Source of the DNA: Isoetes taiwanensis
Lineage: Eukaryota; Streptophyta; Lycopodiopsida; Isoetales; Isoetaceae
Reading direction: 5' to 3'
Length of the DNA stretch: 64,000 bases
Assembly (NCBI GenBank): GCA_021234155.1
Contig: JAJEKV010000049.1
Span: 1,703,487-1,767,486, forward strand
Part shown: one piece after another, positions 22,230-33,376 of the stretch
Numbering within the stretch: the first letter of the stretch is position 1
How the letters are laid out: each line of letters starts with the position of its first letter
Notes under the pieces: generated by a model
Told to the model about the DNA's origin: nothing
Databases searched by the model: none
Seen by the model: only the letters and a program-made list of their open reading frames with translations
Position numbers and translations under genes: made by a program

Positions 22230-24351
22230 TCATAGTCTGCTCCAGAAATTGCTTTGGGTACCCTTCACTGCAGACCCCATCAACCATATAGGGAGCATTA
22301 GGATACGTGCCCCCTTGTGATTTCTGACCACTTTGGGTTGGCAGTCATAGTGATGAACAAATCTGGTCGGCCAAGCTCTCGAACAATTGCCATTGCATCT
22401 TTGTAGAGTTGAGTCATATAACATGTGCTTCCAATAAATGTTGCTGGTAGAATGACACGGTGCCCAATGGAATTCCCATCATGCCCAGTGGAATCCACAA
22501 TACCACTATACAATTCGCTACGTAGTTGAGCTTGGTTTAGTTGTACCCACCCAATCTTGACTGCCACATCTTAGCAAACATGTCACAAATGTACTCATGG
22601 AACAACCTCCCAGTGATATGCAATGGTGATAATGTGCCATTGCGTACCTAGAGATGATACTTATAGAATTGCAAGATAGTTACACCATTTGAACTGTTAA
22701 CTTGTTGGATCCCCGTCAGTTCCATAGGGAAAGAGGAGTGCAAAGTGCTGAGCATCGTATGATGAATGCAATGCGTCAATATATGCCTGATTCCTCCTTC
22801 TTTAGAATGTACCACAATGTCTCTGAGATTGTCTTTTGGGCCAGTGTCAACTGGCATCAATATTGCTATCTCATTTGCAGATGGAGCACTATACCATCAT
22901 CTACGTGAATCATGCATGTTTGCACTTGGAATTCGAAGATGCATGTCAATAGATGGACTTGCATGCATGACCTCAGCCGCTGAGCGAAATATACGAACAA
23001 GAGGATTTACGTCTGCCATCATGCGTTGAAGACACGCCATTGTATCACGTCGTGTACCACCACTAAATGATGTATGACGATCTAGCTGCAACTCATTGCC
23101 ATCCATGATATAAATTTGTGCAAAATACGCACTATTGTCCTGGCTATCAGGTAGCAAAGTTCCCATCATGTGACACATGTGACCGTTGACTCTGAAAGTG
23201 TATGCACCTCCAATGGAGTTTGTCAAGGAGGCATCGAGTTTGACAGCCAATGAGGCAAATGCAAGGGCATTGTTATATTTTCTAATACCAGATCGGAAGT
23301 CCTTTCCAATGTCATCCCTCCTTGTGTATAGATCCATGAGAGCTGGAGGGGGGCGGGGGGACAGGGAAAGGTGGCAATGAAATCTTCCCGTTTGAACAAC
23401 AAAATGTACCAAGTTCATCCTTCCACATCAAGGCCCCACAATGCTTGCATTTTCCCGCATCACAATATTGCGGGGCTATTGCACTCCAAGCTATTTTCCA
23501 AAATCCAACCGTTCTCCTTACTACTGCCTCAGTTTGTGGTGCATCTCCATCATTATCTCGGAATGCCTCTACATGCCTTAGATTCATCCTTCTCATGCTA
23601 ACACGTGCTCCAATGCTACTTGGTTCTTCATGAGGCACATTGGCAACAGGATTTAAATGCGATACCACTTCCACTGCGTCACCCTGAACAATGATACTCT
23701 CACTCTGTATGGGGATGGTGGGCTGCACTATGTCGCCAAGTTTAAAACACTCACCCAACGTTGATTCCATGTTACCTCCATTGAACACATTCTCACCCTG
23801 GTCTGACATACATGATGCCATTGCTATGCTTCTGGGAGTTAAGCTAACATTCTCAAATTCTCTAGCTAATGCTCTAGCCTTGGCCACACATCTTCGTATC
23901 TGACGCCTGCTTTTCTCCAACACAGTCTCCAATCTTTTAGGTGTTTGATAAGACGGATTTTGCCGGATAGCATCTGGGTTTGAGCAAGGTTCAAAGGAGT
24001 GTTATGCATAGTTACATGCGTTGGTAGACCCCCAACATGGTCGTCATGAACAATTTTACTTGGCAATGAACTCACAACATCCATACTTAGTGATGCATGG
24101 ACTGATATACACTCGTCCAGTTCCTCTTGCAAGTTTCTGGCAGTACTTCCATAGGCAATTCCATCTCCCTCGCATGTGTAATCATCCACAGTACTGTCTC
24201 CCCTCGTTGCACGTGCTCGTGCTCTCCATGTTAATTTATGTTTGCGGGCCAGATGTCTCTCCCTTGCTGACTTTGATTCTTGTTCGGGTGTGGCATGTGT
24301 TGCCATGCCATCTTTATAAATTCTAGGACTCATGGTTTTTGATGTCACCAT
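22230..24351 (-). pseudogene. Helitron RepHel, N-terminal part, truncated
   Basis: On the minus strand, from 24351 down, pieces in changing frames match the N-terminal part of plant Helitron RepHel proteins. KCKHCGALMW followed by CCSNGKISLPP (about 23450-23380) is the zinc-ribbon-like block. NSAYFAQIYIMD lies near 23110. VTILQFYKYHL and LFHEYICDMFAK lie near 22660-22570. GHRVILPATF, then QLYKDAMAIVRELG and PDLFITMTANPKW, lie at 22470-22320. The sequence stops soon after this first Rep motif: the HUH site, the two catalytic tyrosines and the helicase are absent. At least four frameshifts or stops are present. An intact protein would nick and unwind DNA for rolling-circle transposition; this copy cannot. 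Confidence 0.8.
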
Positions 24352-24881
24352 ACCCTGAACATGTAGATGAGGTTATGGATCCAATGGGGCGTCTCGGCCA
24401 AGAGTCTATTAAGCAGACAAATTTATACCCATGTATCTTTTGATCTAAAACAACATAATCCAATAATATAACATGAACGCATTTTGACTTTACATAAGCC
24501 CAAAGCCTTAACCCCTAGAGTAATATTAGACACTGGTAAACAAAAATCTACTTGTAGGGAAAGACCTCATATATACTATGTCTCCATGTCAGTGCGAAAC
24601 CAAACTCACAATCTAGAAGAGCCCTAAACGTCCTATCGAATGACCCATAGAACGACTATTGCTCTAGTATTCTCATGTGATGTGGCCATGCACCCTAAAA
24701 AGGTAGTGGAAGAAATAACAATGCAAAGCAATAAAAGAACCTCCCAAAAATGAAAATTGAGCTTGGTTACCATTGTGATCCACAATGAGTACGTATGAAA
24801 CTCATTAATTTTGAATGAAAGGAGGGCAAATGGTTGTTTTTACCGCAACGAACCAATAATATCTGCCTTCATGTTTTAGCC
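24352..24881. other. Region between Helitron relic and Penelope-like element
   Basis: No gene is seen. It may include the 5' end of the Helitron, but no TC-terminus could be fixed. Confidence 0.35.
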
Positions 24882-24900
24882 AAAAAAAAAAAAAAAAAAA

Positions 24901-26789
24901 TGCCTGAAGTCTAGTATAGTCCTAAGACCTTTAGACTCTTAGTGATACCAATCCCATTTGGGAAATTAACCACTCAATTGGCAGCCTTACTAAAGGATAG
25001 GTGCACTCTTTTAGTAAGCCTTGATCTGAATAAAATTATGTCTCAAAGAAAGAATTAAAACATCTAGTTATGCAGTATAATATAATGCCTTTATTCCTCT
25101 CTTACTGGCTTTTTACAGAATCAAAGTTATCTACATCTATCCTTGGCAATGAATTTCAATTCACATTAATACCCATTAACCCAAAATTTGACTTACTATT
25201 TTCTGAAAATGTAGGTTGCATAAAAAACATTTTATCTCATCAAATATAGACCGAAAACAAACCAACAATTTATTCTATTTTCTGAATGGCAAAACTCATG
25301 AATACATTGCATAAACCAGTAAATTAGCATGGATAATTCATATAGTAACAAAATCCATTCCATAAAAATATGATCACTGTTTTTAGATTATTCCAGAAGC
25401 AAACTTATCCATGCTCGCATCTTGAAAGCTTCAAAAAGGAGAGAGTAGGAGAGATAGACCCGGTTACTTGCAGCAAAAACAAATGCATATTAGCCTTTTG
25501 GGGTAATAACATAAGCTGCTAGCAGGTAAGCATTGGGGCTATCTGGCTTTTCGCCCTTCACCCATTTATCTTTAGTATATTAGTACCATCACATGTTTTA
25601 CGCAAGGCTTACAAGCTAGAGGCATATTCATAGATTCATATCTATGTCAGTTTTATCTGCTCTATTCCAGCAGGACATCTTACCTTATGCCCTTATAAGT
25701 CCCAAACAAACATTACTCATTAAATTTATCATCATTGCCTTCTTATTCCTTGTGCAGTCCATGAAAGCAATTAAGTTACGTAATTATTGGTCTCATGATC
25801 ATCCCAGATTTGTCATACCTATGTCAGTTTTATCTGATCTATTCTAGCAGGATATCTTACCTTATGCCATTATATGTCCCAAACAAACATTAGTCCTTAT
25901 ATTTATCATCTTTACCTTCTTATTCCTGGTGCAGTCTATGCAAGCAATTTAGTAATGCAGTCCTTGGTCTCATGATCCTCTCAGATCTGACCTATAGTCT
26001 AATTCTATTATGCTGCTCCATATCCTATTTCCCTAAATCGTTTAACTCATCTTCTATTATTGCCAGCATTTATAATATCAAATCAAACCTGGTTGTCTTG
26101 GCTTGTTACTAGTTTGCCAGCATGTTTGTCCATGGATGTGTATTTGCCCACCAAATCTTCATTATTTTTTGTCACCATTCCTGAATCAGCTGCAGTAATT
26201 TTGTTAATGGCAGTGCATGCATCTTCCGGATTCTGGCTCAGCTCATCAGTCTCATTGATTTTTGCCCTGGTGCTTGTGTTACCTTCCAGGCTTATGATAA
26301 TCATACAGATTCTTTCTTTTTGCAGCCTTTTTCTTTTCTGTCTCCATTTTTTCCATGGTGGATCTGTTAAAGCCTCCTTTCCGTCTGCCCATGAAGCATG
26401 AGATCACCTCTGATCCATCATTCCGGCAGCATACAGAGGAATACACAACGAATATGTTTTTGCTAGCTGATACTGGATATAAATAGAGAACCAGCTTTAG
26501 TTCATACCTTCCAATCGTCCGTTGTAGGTCGCCTAATCTTCCATGCCATTTCATTTCTTGTTCCGTTAGGTTTAGATCCATCCTGGCCACGTACCATGTG
26601 TTTTTGCCCTAATTTTTATCTTCTTTCTTTTGTCTACTCTTACGAAAGGGTAAGTCCCCCCTTTTTTTAAAACCAAACTCTATATCTTATTCAACCATTC
26701 CCATATGGTTCATTATCTACATCCTCTATATCTTATTCAACCATTCCCATATGGTGCAATCATATCATCTAGCAACTACAAATAAAAAA
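24901..26789 (-). repeat. Direct repeat (pseudo-LTR), downstream copy
   Basis: It matches 31143-33354 from TGCCTGAAGTC through CTAGCAACTA.AAATAAA. It contains an internal tandem duplication of about 170 bp (25644 and 25820) and a 44-bp one (about 26675-26755). A coding frame on the minus strand (26590-26083) corresponds to the 169-aa frame in the other copy but is broken near 26300. Confidence 0.85.
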
Positions 26790-26942
26790 TCCTGCCTCCT
26801 TCCACAGTTCAGGGGGCTCCTATTTTCATGTTAGCATTTTTTGTTACATCAGGGAGAGTAGGGCCCTGCTGTAACACAGGGGCCCTACCCTTACCGTCTA
26901 GAGTCTACTCTTATTATTTTATATAACCCAGCAATAAGATAC
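26790..26942 (-). other. 3' untranslated part of the Penelope-like interior
   Basis: This lies between the reverse transcriptase stop and the repeat. GGGCCCTGCTGTAACACAGGGGCCC at 26860-26885 is a clear inverted repeat. Confidence 0.5.
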
Positions 26943-29015
26943 TTACATTAGTTTGAGCAGCGTTCTTGTTAGGTCTCCAACATCATACGGGAGTCCTGGG
27001 AATCTGTTATTCTTCAAAGCCTGTAGTACTATCCTGTAGATGTTTGTTTTATTGAAGCCGTTGTCACAAAAAGTTAAAATGAGTTTATGAATATCAATGG
27101 CTGCTGTATCTGCTGAAGAGTGTGCATACACATATGGGATGACTTGTGATATAATCACTTTGCTAGCCTGCCCATAGGGTCTGCAACTACATGCTTTAAT
27201 GAACTTGCATACTTCAAATGGCAGTTTATTCCTTTTGTCATATCTAGAGTACTTGTACAGGCCTGCATGTTTATCCATCACTATAATCGTGATGTTTAAG
27301 AAATTCACTTGTTGGCCCCATCTTTTTCCATCTTGCAGAAACTTTCCATATATTGTTTCGTCTTTGATTCCCAAATGTTTCATGTTGTATATTGTACATT
27401 CAGAATCTTTATCAAAGAACTCCTGCAGGTCTCCTCCATTTATAATATTAAGATCATCTATGTATCTTGCTGCGAATTGGAATCTCGGGATATCTTTTAA
27501 TCTGTTCATGTGTGCCAGTTTTTTTATAAACTGGAGCTCATACCATGCTAGGTACAGATTGCACCACGCAGGGCTGCATGCAAATCCCATAGGAATACCT
27601 TTTCTTTGTCTCCAGATTTCCTGTCCCATCCTTAAATAGCAGTGGCTTAGCAGCCATTCATTGACTTTTTTGAAGAAATCTCTAGTTATCAGTATTCTGC
27701 TTTTTGCTCTTTCCTCATCTAATTTCTCCCATTCCGTCTTGTAGCCTCATACTTTCTTTTGCTATACATACGTTCTCTTGGTGTTGTGTGCAGTTTATAA
27801 TCCCAGACTAGATCAACTATATCATTTATAATTTCAATTATGCCATCCCTACCAAAAATTGGGATATTTTCGTAGCATTTCGTGATATCTGCTGAAAAAA
27901 CATTGTTAACCTTAGTTGGCAGGTTCAAGATCACATCATATGAAGAGTTCACCATCCAGCTTGCATTGACTTTATTGGGTAGCCAAATTCTTATTTCAGT
28001 CGTGTTCCATTGGCTTACTTCTGGCCATATCTCCATCCAGCTTGCATTGACTTTATTGGGTAGCCAAATTCTTATTTCAGTCGTGTTCCATTGGCTTACT
28101 TCTGGCCAGTTGGTCTCCGTGGATGATAAAATCATATTCTATTCTATTCTATTCTATGCATTTGCCAAGAATACTAGTTACCAAATCAGCCACTTGGATG
28201 AAGGCAGTTTCATGTGCATTAGTTATCCATCGATACTCAGCTTTATGCGCCTTAAATATTCCTAGTAAATACGGTAATTTATCAATGTGTTTTTCTGTGG
28301 TATCAATAGCCATTTGAATATCCAGCATACATTCATTCTTGATAGCTTCCTCACTGCACTGTATCTTCTCAAAATCTTGGCTGTTTAGCCTATTCATTGC
28401 CATTTCTCTAATATGTTTTTGGCATATAAATGACGCATTGTTTCCCGCTTTATCCAGCCCAGCAATGTAAAGGTTCTCATTTAGCCATTGTAAGTTCTTT
28501 TTAACCCCTGCATCATTCCATAAAAATCTCTTTTTTTGAAGCTTGGCCTTATGCTCCTCAATTCTCAGATGAGCTTCTTTCATAACTAGATTCTTTATGT
28601 ACTTAATTCCTTCCTCTTCAATATGTAGCAGGCTATAATAGTGGACCATAAAGAATTGGTCAACTGTCTTAGTAAATTCCTCCATGAACTGTTCAATGGT
28701 GAAGCTACAATCTGGGATATGGTTCAATCCCATGGCAAAGGCATCCCTTAACTTTTTGCAATGGATAATTTGCAAGTCTGTGGTCCTGATATGACCAATT
28801 TTTTTATCCAAAAATCTTTCTAAACTGGGATTTCAGCATGGGCATTTGTTGTTACTACCATCTGCAAAGATATTATAAGGTTTATATACCTTATCTTTAA
28901 TTTGCTCAACATATCTCCATCCGAAGATGGTATTTTCTAAAAGTTCCTCAGCTGTTCCAGGTATTGTACTCTGTAATGTATCTAAGAATATATTTCTGAC
29001 AGAAAATCTTTCCAT
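26943..29015 (-). pseudogene. Reverse transcriptase of Penelope-like element, broken
   Basis: Reading down the minus strand: CPC, then a TGA, then GHIRTTDLQII (28800-28760); GLDKAGNNASFICQKHI (about 28450); LPYLLGIFKAHK and YRWITNA (about 28270-28220); motif A ADITKCYENIP (about 27870); motif B QRKGIPMGFACSP (about 27600); motif C RYIDDLN (about 27460); VNFLNIT (about 27300); and LTFCDNGFNKTNIYRIV near the end. The CxC...GH..T.DL block, IPMG, YIDD and NG terminal motifs are those of Penelope-like enzymes. Breaks are a TGA at about 28832, a TTCTA-repeat insertion plus a tandem duplication (27953-28160), and a frameshift near 27730. No GIY-YIG endonuclease follows motif C or precedes the domain. 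Such an enzyme would copy the element RNA from a free 3' end. Confidence 0.75.
27953..28160 (-). repeat. 79-bp tandem duplication and TTCTA tail inside the RT gene
   Basis: CATCCAGCTTGCATTGAC ... CTTCTGGCCA occurs twice (27953-28028 and 28032-28108), duplicating WPEVSQWNTTEIRIW in the product. It is followed by GTTGGTCTCCGTGGATG and TATTCTATTCTATTCTATTC, which break the frame. Confidence 0.75.
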
Positions 29016-29488
29016 TGATTTGGATAAAAAGGTACAGTGAACTATCTTTGCTTTCTGTTTGTCCTTAGAGACCTTAAGGTGTCTTTTCCTGTTGCAATCT
29101 CTGACAATGAATCTTGTATTTGCAGCAGGTACCTACATAAATTTGATGTGTATCAGTATTGTGGTTTGCAGAACGTATCCTTCCATTTTACCTTTCCCAA
29201 GATACTTCTGTCTTTTTGCATGAAAATTCTGATTTTCATGTCACTGGTAGTATGTACCAGTAAGATTTATAGTAGGAAAAGTTTTTTCTCTTTTAGTCAT
29301 ATAGGGGGAAAACTTTTTCCATAAAAAACCCCCTTATGTACTTTTTTGGTTATGGCTATAATAACCATATTAAGAGTGTTTTATTTTCAGAATATGGACC
29401 TTCTTACTTACATAGAGTATAAATATGCAAAACATGAGAAATTACTTTGATAGTTCTAAAAATTCAATACGAAAGCTTGTTTCAAGAC
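29016..29488 (-). other. Spacer between ORF1 and RT
   Basis: AT-rich, no conserved frame seen. ORF1 and the reverse transcriptase are thus separate units in the sequence as given. Confidence 0.4.
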
Positions 29489-30868
29489 TTACTTGGAATT
29501 AGCCATATAGTTCAGTTTGTTGGGCGGACTGTCCTCCAGGTTGATGATTTTGTTGCCACCTTTTGTGACTGAGTACTCATCTTCATTTATGGCCATGTCC
29601 TGAGTGTCCTTGCTGATAGTTTTGCTACGTGGGTCCATAGTGACACGAGGAGGTCCTCTTGGTGTGTAACTGGGTGTACCCATGCTGCTGCTTCCTTTTT
29701 GTTTTGCCCATGCAAATTTGTTCTTCTGTTTTGGTCTCTGCTCTGTCATAAAAGTCTTTGGCCTGAGTGTTTTTTCTGTAATTTCAGCCAGTCTAGTGTT
29801 CCCAAAAGCTGCCTTCAGGTCTTTATCAGGATTGTTAGCATAGTATAATGTCATTTCAATCATAACCTTCCTTACTTCTAAATAAGCAAAGTATGCAAGA
29901 ACAGCAGGCCTAATGACGTTATAAACCAATTTTGTAAAGCATACCATTTTAACCATAGGTGTGGCACCTGGGTATAATTCCTCTAAGTTGTTGAGTATGT
30001 ACCATACAGCGTGGTCTATCCAGATAATGCCACTACCACATTGATCTTTGTCTTTGTCTTTTTTCTTGGTTTTGATGCAGCCACATGTCAAGAAAGGGCA
30101 GTGAGTTCTCCATATTTTCTTTAAGTAGAAGCCATCCCTTTTATCGTCACTAAAAGCCATGTTTCCTTTCTGGCTCACGTGAATCCCGGTATTTTTGTCA
30201 CAAGACTGCTGCTCAAAGATAGGTAATGTCATTTCCTTTTTTGTGAAGTGTTTGTCGAGCTTTTCTGCCTTAATTTTTGCATTTCTGATATCATCATCAG
30301 TAATTCCAGCCAAGGCTTTCCACGTTTCAATGTTGATTGGGGCTAGAGCCCCAAAATTCTGACTTCTCCACAAGGCCTGACCATAGGTTAAACCATAACA
30401 TTCAACTCCATGTCCTGATATCAAAGGAAATCTAGCTGAATTTCCCAAAGTTAGAGTAGGAACTTGTTCTGCATCAGGACTATCATCTTCATTTTTTCCG
30501 GAGTTATTTTTCAAGCCCCCTTCAAGGCTCAAAGACTCCTCTTCTGTGAGATCATCCTCCGAAAATAAACAGTGACGAACTTCTTCTTGTAAATAATGTG
30601 GGGTAGCTTCTTTTATCTCCTCGGTTTTCAAAGATGATACAATATCATGTACACTTTCCAAGGCATTCAGGCCTATCATGAATTTTTGTCCCATTTCATC
30701 ATCAAAACATGTCCTAGCATACAGTATACTAGGCATCTCATTGTACACTGTTGCAAATATAGTTTTGCATGTTTCCACATGAAAGCTTGCTTTCTTCATT
30801 AGTTGGAACATTTTGAACCAGCCACAAAAACCCAGGTAGCTAACTGGTGATTTCTCCTTATCTATCAA
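29489..30868 (-). CDS. ORF1 protein of Penelope-like element, 459 aa
   Basis: This is an intact 459-codon frame directly upstream of the reverse transcriptase in the same orientation. The N-terminal third is mixed with an acidic stretch (SEDDLTEEESLSLEG). The middle has a Cys-containing basic segment (FLTCGCIKTKKKDKDKDQCG) and hydrophobic helices (IDHAVWYILNNLEELYPG). The C-terminus is basic and Pro/Ser-rich (RPKQKNKFAWAKQKG, YTPRGPPRV). I recognise no domain. By position and charge it could be a gag-like nucleic-acid-binding protein, which is an inference. It is the only undamaged frame in the element and has no GIY-YIG signature. Confidence 0.6.
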   Translation of the reverse strand: MIDKEKSPVSYLGFCGWFKMFQLMKKASFHVETCKTIFATVYNEMPSILYARTCFDDEMGQKFMIGLNALESVHDIVSSLKTEEIKEATPHYLQEEVRHCLFSEDDLTEEESLSLEGGLKNNSGKNEDDSPDAEQVPTLTLGNSARFPLISGHGVECYGLTYGQALWRSQNFGALAPINIETWKALAGITDDDIRNAKIKAEKLDKHFTKKEMTLPIFEQQSCDKNTGIHVSQKGNMAFSDDKRDGFYLKKIWRTHCPFLTCGCIKTKKKDKDKDQCGSGIIWIDHAVWYILNNLEELYPGATPMVKMVCFTKLVYNVIRPAVLAYFAYLEVRKVMIEMTLYYANNPDKDLKAAFGNTRLAEITEKTLRPKTFMTEQRPKQKNKFAWAKQKGSSSMGTPSYTPRGPPRVTMDPRSKTISKDTQDMAINEDEYSVTKGGNKIINLEDSPPNKLNYMANSK

Positions 30869-31142
30869 ACCTTTTTCTTTGAAAATAATCTATTCATGTA
30901 CCTCAACTGGTTTAATGCAAGCAATCACAGTTTGTACGGCAGCATTTGGACTTGTAATTTGGCATGCATCATATTGTAGCATCTTCAGTTCTTTTATCCA
31001 TAAGTTGCCATAGTCTTATTCCTCGTCTTGTATTGTATCCTGCATATAGATCTCATTTCAAAAGTTTTTTAACAAAGAAAAAGCACCTTTACTCAAATCA
31101 AGGTTCCTGGTTATACCAGGAAACTGGATAAACATAAAAAAA
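30869..31142 (-). other. 5' leader of Penelope-like interior
   Basis: No further gene. The junction to the repeat is ACATAAAAAAATGCCTGAAG, i.e. a short A-tract like the outer edge. Confidence 0.45.
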
Positions 31143-31729
31143 TGCCTGAAGTCTAGTATAGTCCTAAGACCTTTAGACTCTTAGTGATACCAATCCCATT
31201 TGGGAAATTAACCACTCAATTGGCAGCCTTACTAAAGGATAGGTGCACTCTTTTAGTAAGCCTTGATCTGAATAAAATTATGTCTCAAAGAATTAAAACA
31301 TCTAGTTATGCAGTATAATATAATGCCTTTATTCCTCTCTTACTGGCTTTTTACAGAATCAAAGTTATCTACATCTATCCTTGGCAATGAATTTCAATTC
31401 ACATTAATACCCATTAACCCAAAATTTGACTTACTATTTTCTGAAAATGTAGGTTGCATAAAAAGCATTTTATCTCATGAAATATAGACCGAAAACAAAC
31501 CAACAATTTATTCTATTTTCTGAATGGCAAAACTCATGAATACATTGCATAAACCAGTAAATTAGCATGGATAATTCATATAGTAACAAAATCCATTCCA
31601 TAAAAATATGATCACTGTTTTTAGATTATTCCAGAAGCAAACTTATCCATGCTCGCATCTTGAAAGCTTCAAAAAAGAGAGAGTAGGAGAGATACCCCCA
31701 GTTACCTGCAGCAAAAACAAATGCATATT

Positions 31730-32050
31730 GGGTAAAAGCATGTTAGGGTGTCCCTTAAAAAGTATTATTTAGTGACCAAAAAAGTACCTAAAAAGGTACC
31801 CAGGACTGGGTACTGGGTACCTATGTAATATCCCAATAAAAGGTACATTCTAGAACTTTTATATATATTTTGGTCTCCGGTAGCATTATCTTTATCTTAA
31901 CTTTGAATATTAATGTGTTCTTGACTTTTATTTTGGATATTTGTACTAGCTTTAATGAAAATAAACATGAGAAAGTACCCAGTTCTAAAGTACCTAGTGT
32001 ATGTACTTTTGCAGGTTCCAAAAGTGGTACACCCTAACATGCTTTTACCC
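31730..32050. mobile_element. MITE inserted in the upstream pseudo-LTR
   Basis: 321 bp with perfect 22-bp inverted ends starting GGGTAAAAGCATGTTAGGG. The other repeat copy shows the empty site GCATATTAGCC; here TATT flanks both sides (31726-31729, 32051-32054), giving a 4-bp duplication or 3 bp if one T belongs to the element. The interior has several GGTACC/AAGTACC motifs. The ORF at 31821-32021 is not likely to be real. The superfamily is not assigned. Confidence 0.88.
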
Positions 32051-32645
32051 TATTAGCCTTTTGGGGTAATAACATAAGCTGCTAGCAGGTAAGCATTGGG
32101 GCTATCTGGCTTTTCGCCCTTCACCCATTTATCTTTAGTATATTAGTACCATCACATGTTTTACGCAAGGCTTACAAGCTAGAGGCATATTCATAGATTC
32201 ATATCTATGTCAGTTTTATCTGCTCTATTCCAGCAGGACATCTTACCTTATGCCCTTATAAGTCCCAAACAAACATTACTCATTAAATTTATCATCATTG
32301 CCTTCTTATTCCTTGTGCAGTCCATGAAAGCAATTAAGTTACGTAATTATTGGTCTCATGATCATCCCAGATTTGTCATACCTATGTTAGTTTTATCTGG
32401 TCTATTCCAGCAGGATATCTTACCTTATGCCATTATATGTTCCAAACAAACATTAGTCCTTATATTTATCATCTTTACCTTCTTATTCCTGGTGCAGTCT
32501 ATGCAAGCAATTTAGTAATGCAGTCCTTGGTCTCATGATCCTCTCAGATCTGACCTGTAGTCTAATTCTATTATGCTGCTCCATATCCTATTTCCCTAAA
32601 TCGTTTAACTCATCTTCTATTATTGCCAGCATTTATAATATCAAA

Positions 32646-33155
32646 TCAAACCTGGTTGTCTTGGCTTGTTACTAGTTTGCCAGCATGTTTGTCCATGGAT
32701 GTGTATTTGCCCATCAAATCTTCATTATTTTTTGTCACCATTCCTGAAGTAATTTTGTTAATGGCAGTGCATGCATCTTCCGGATTCTGGCTCAGCTCAT
32801 CAGTCTCATTGATTTTTGCCCTGGTGCTTGTGTTACCTTCCATGCTGCCAACAGGCTTATGATAATCATACAGATTCTTTCTTTTTGCAGCCTTTTTCTT
32901 TTCTATCTCCATTTTTTCCATGGTGGATCTGTTAAAGCCTCCTTTCCGTCTGCCCATGAAGCATGAGATCACCTCTGATCCATCATTCCGGTAGCATACA
33001 GAGGAATACACAACGAATATGTTTTTGCTAGCTGATACTGGATATAAATAGAGAACCAGCTTTAGTTCATACCTTCCAATTGTCCGCTGTAGGTCGCCTA
33101 ATCTTCCATGCCGTTTCATTTCTTGTTCCGTTAGGTTTAGATCCATCCTAGCCAC
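32646..33155 (-). CDS. 169-aa frame in the upstream pseudo-LTR
   Basis: An open frame near the 5' end of the element transcript. It has a hydrophobic/mixed first half (RTIGRYELKLVLYLYPVS, IFVVYSSVC), a basic centre (MEKMEIEKKKAAKRKN) and a polar C-terminus. The other repeat carries the same frame with a shift and small indels (26590-26083). Conservation cannot be judged from two recent copies. I do not recognise it. It may be the first frame of the element or a chance open frame. Confidence 0.4.
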   Translation of the reverse strand: MARMDLNLTEQEMKRHGRLGDLQRTIGRYELKLVLYLYPVSASKNIFVVYSSVCYRNDGSEVISCFMGRRKGGFNRSTMEKMEIEKKKAAKRKNLYDYHKPVGSMEGNTSTRAKINETDELSQNPEDACTAINKITSGMVTKNNEDLMGKYTSMDKHAGKLVTSQDNQV

Positions 33156-33376
33156 GTACCATGTGTTTTTGCCCTAATTTTTATCTTGTCTTTCTTTTGT
33201 CTACTCTTACGAAAGGGTAAGTCCCCCTTTTTTTTAAAACCAAACTCTATATCTTATTCAACCATTCCCATATGGTTCATTATCTACATCCTCTATATCT
33301 TATTCAACCATTCCCATATGGTGCAATCATATCATCTAGCAACTATAAATAAATAAAAAAAAAAAAAAAAAAAAAC

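Larger units (their letters stand above)
24882..33376 (-). mobile_element. Penelope-like retroelement with long direct repeats
   Basis: About 8.5 kb. Two direct repeats, 24901-26789 and 31143-33354, bracket an interior that codes on the minus strand for ORF1 (30868-29489) and a reverse transcriptase (29015-26943). The repeats are nearly identical apart from a 321-bp MITE in the right one, so the element is fairly young. Both outer edges abut A-tracts on the plus strand (24882-24900 and 33355-33376). Penelope-like elements often carry such repeats (pseudo-LTRs) and have this type of reverse transcriptase. No TG...CA ends, tRNA primer site or integrase is seen, so it is not an LTR retrotransposon. 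No target duplication could be fixed. Confidence 0.72.
31143..33376 (-). repeat. Direct repeat (pseudo-LTR), upstream copy, with MITE insertion
   Basis: It matches 24901-26789 apart from the MITE at 31730-32050 and small indels. It ends in a 22-base A-tract (33355-33376). Confidence 0.85.

Noticed and set aside
23371..24326. Plus-strand frames over the Helitron relic
   Set aside because: The minus strand carries the clear RepHel similarity.
26220..26280. Hammerhead ribozyme in the pseudo-LTR
   Set aside because: The minus strand has ACTGATGAG, as in some Penelope-like repeats, but no GAAA core or closing stems follow and it lies in a reading frame.
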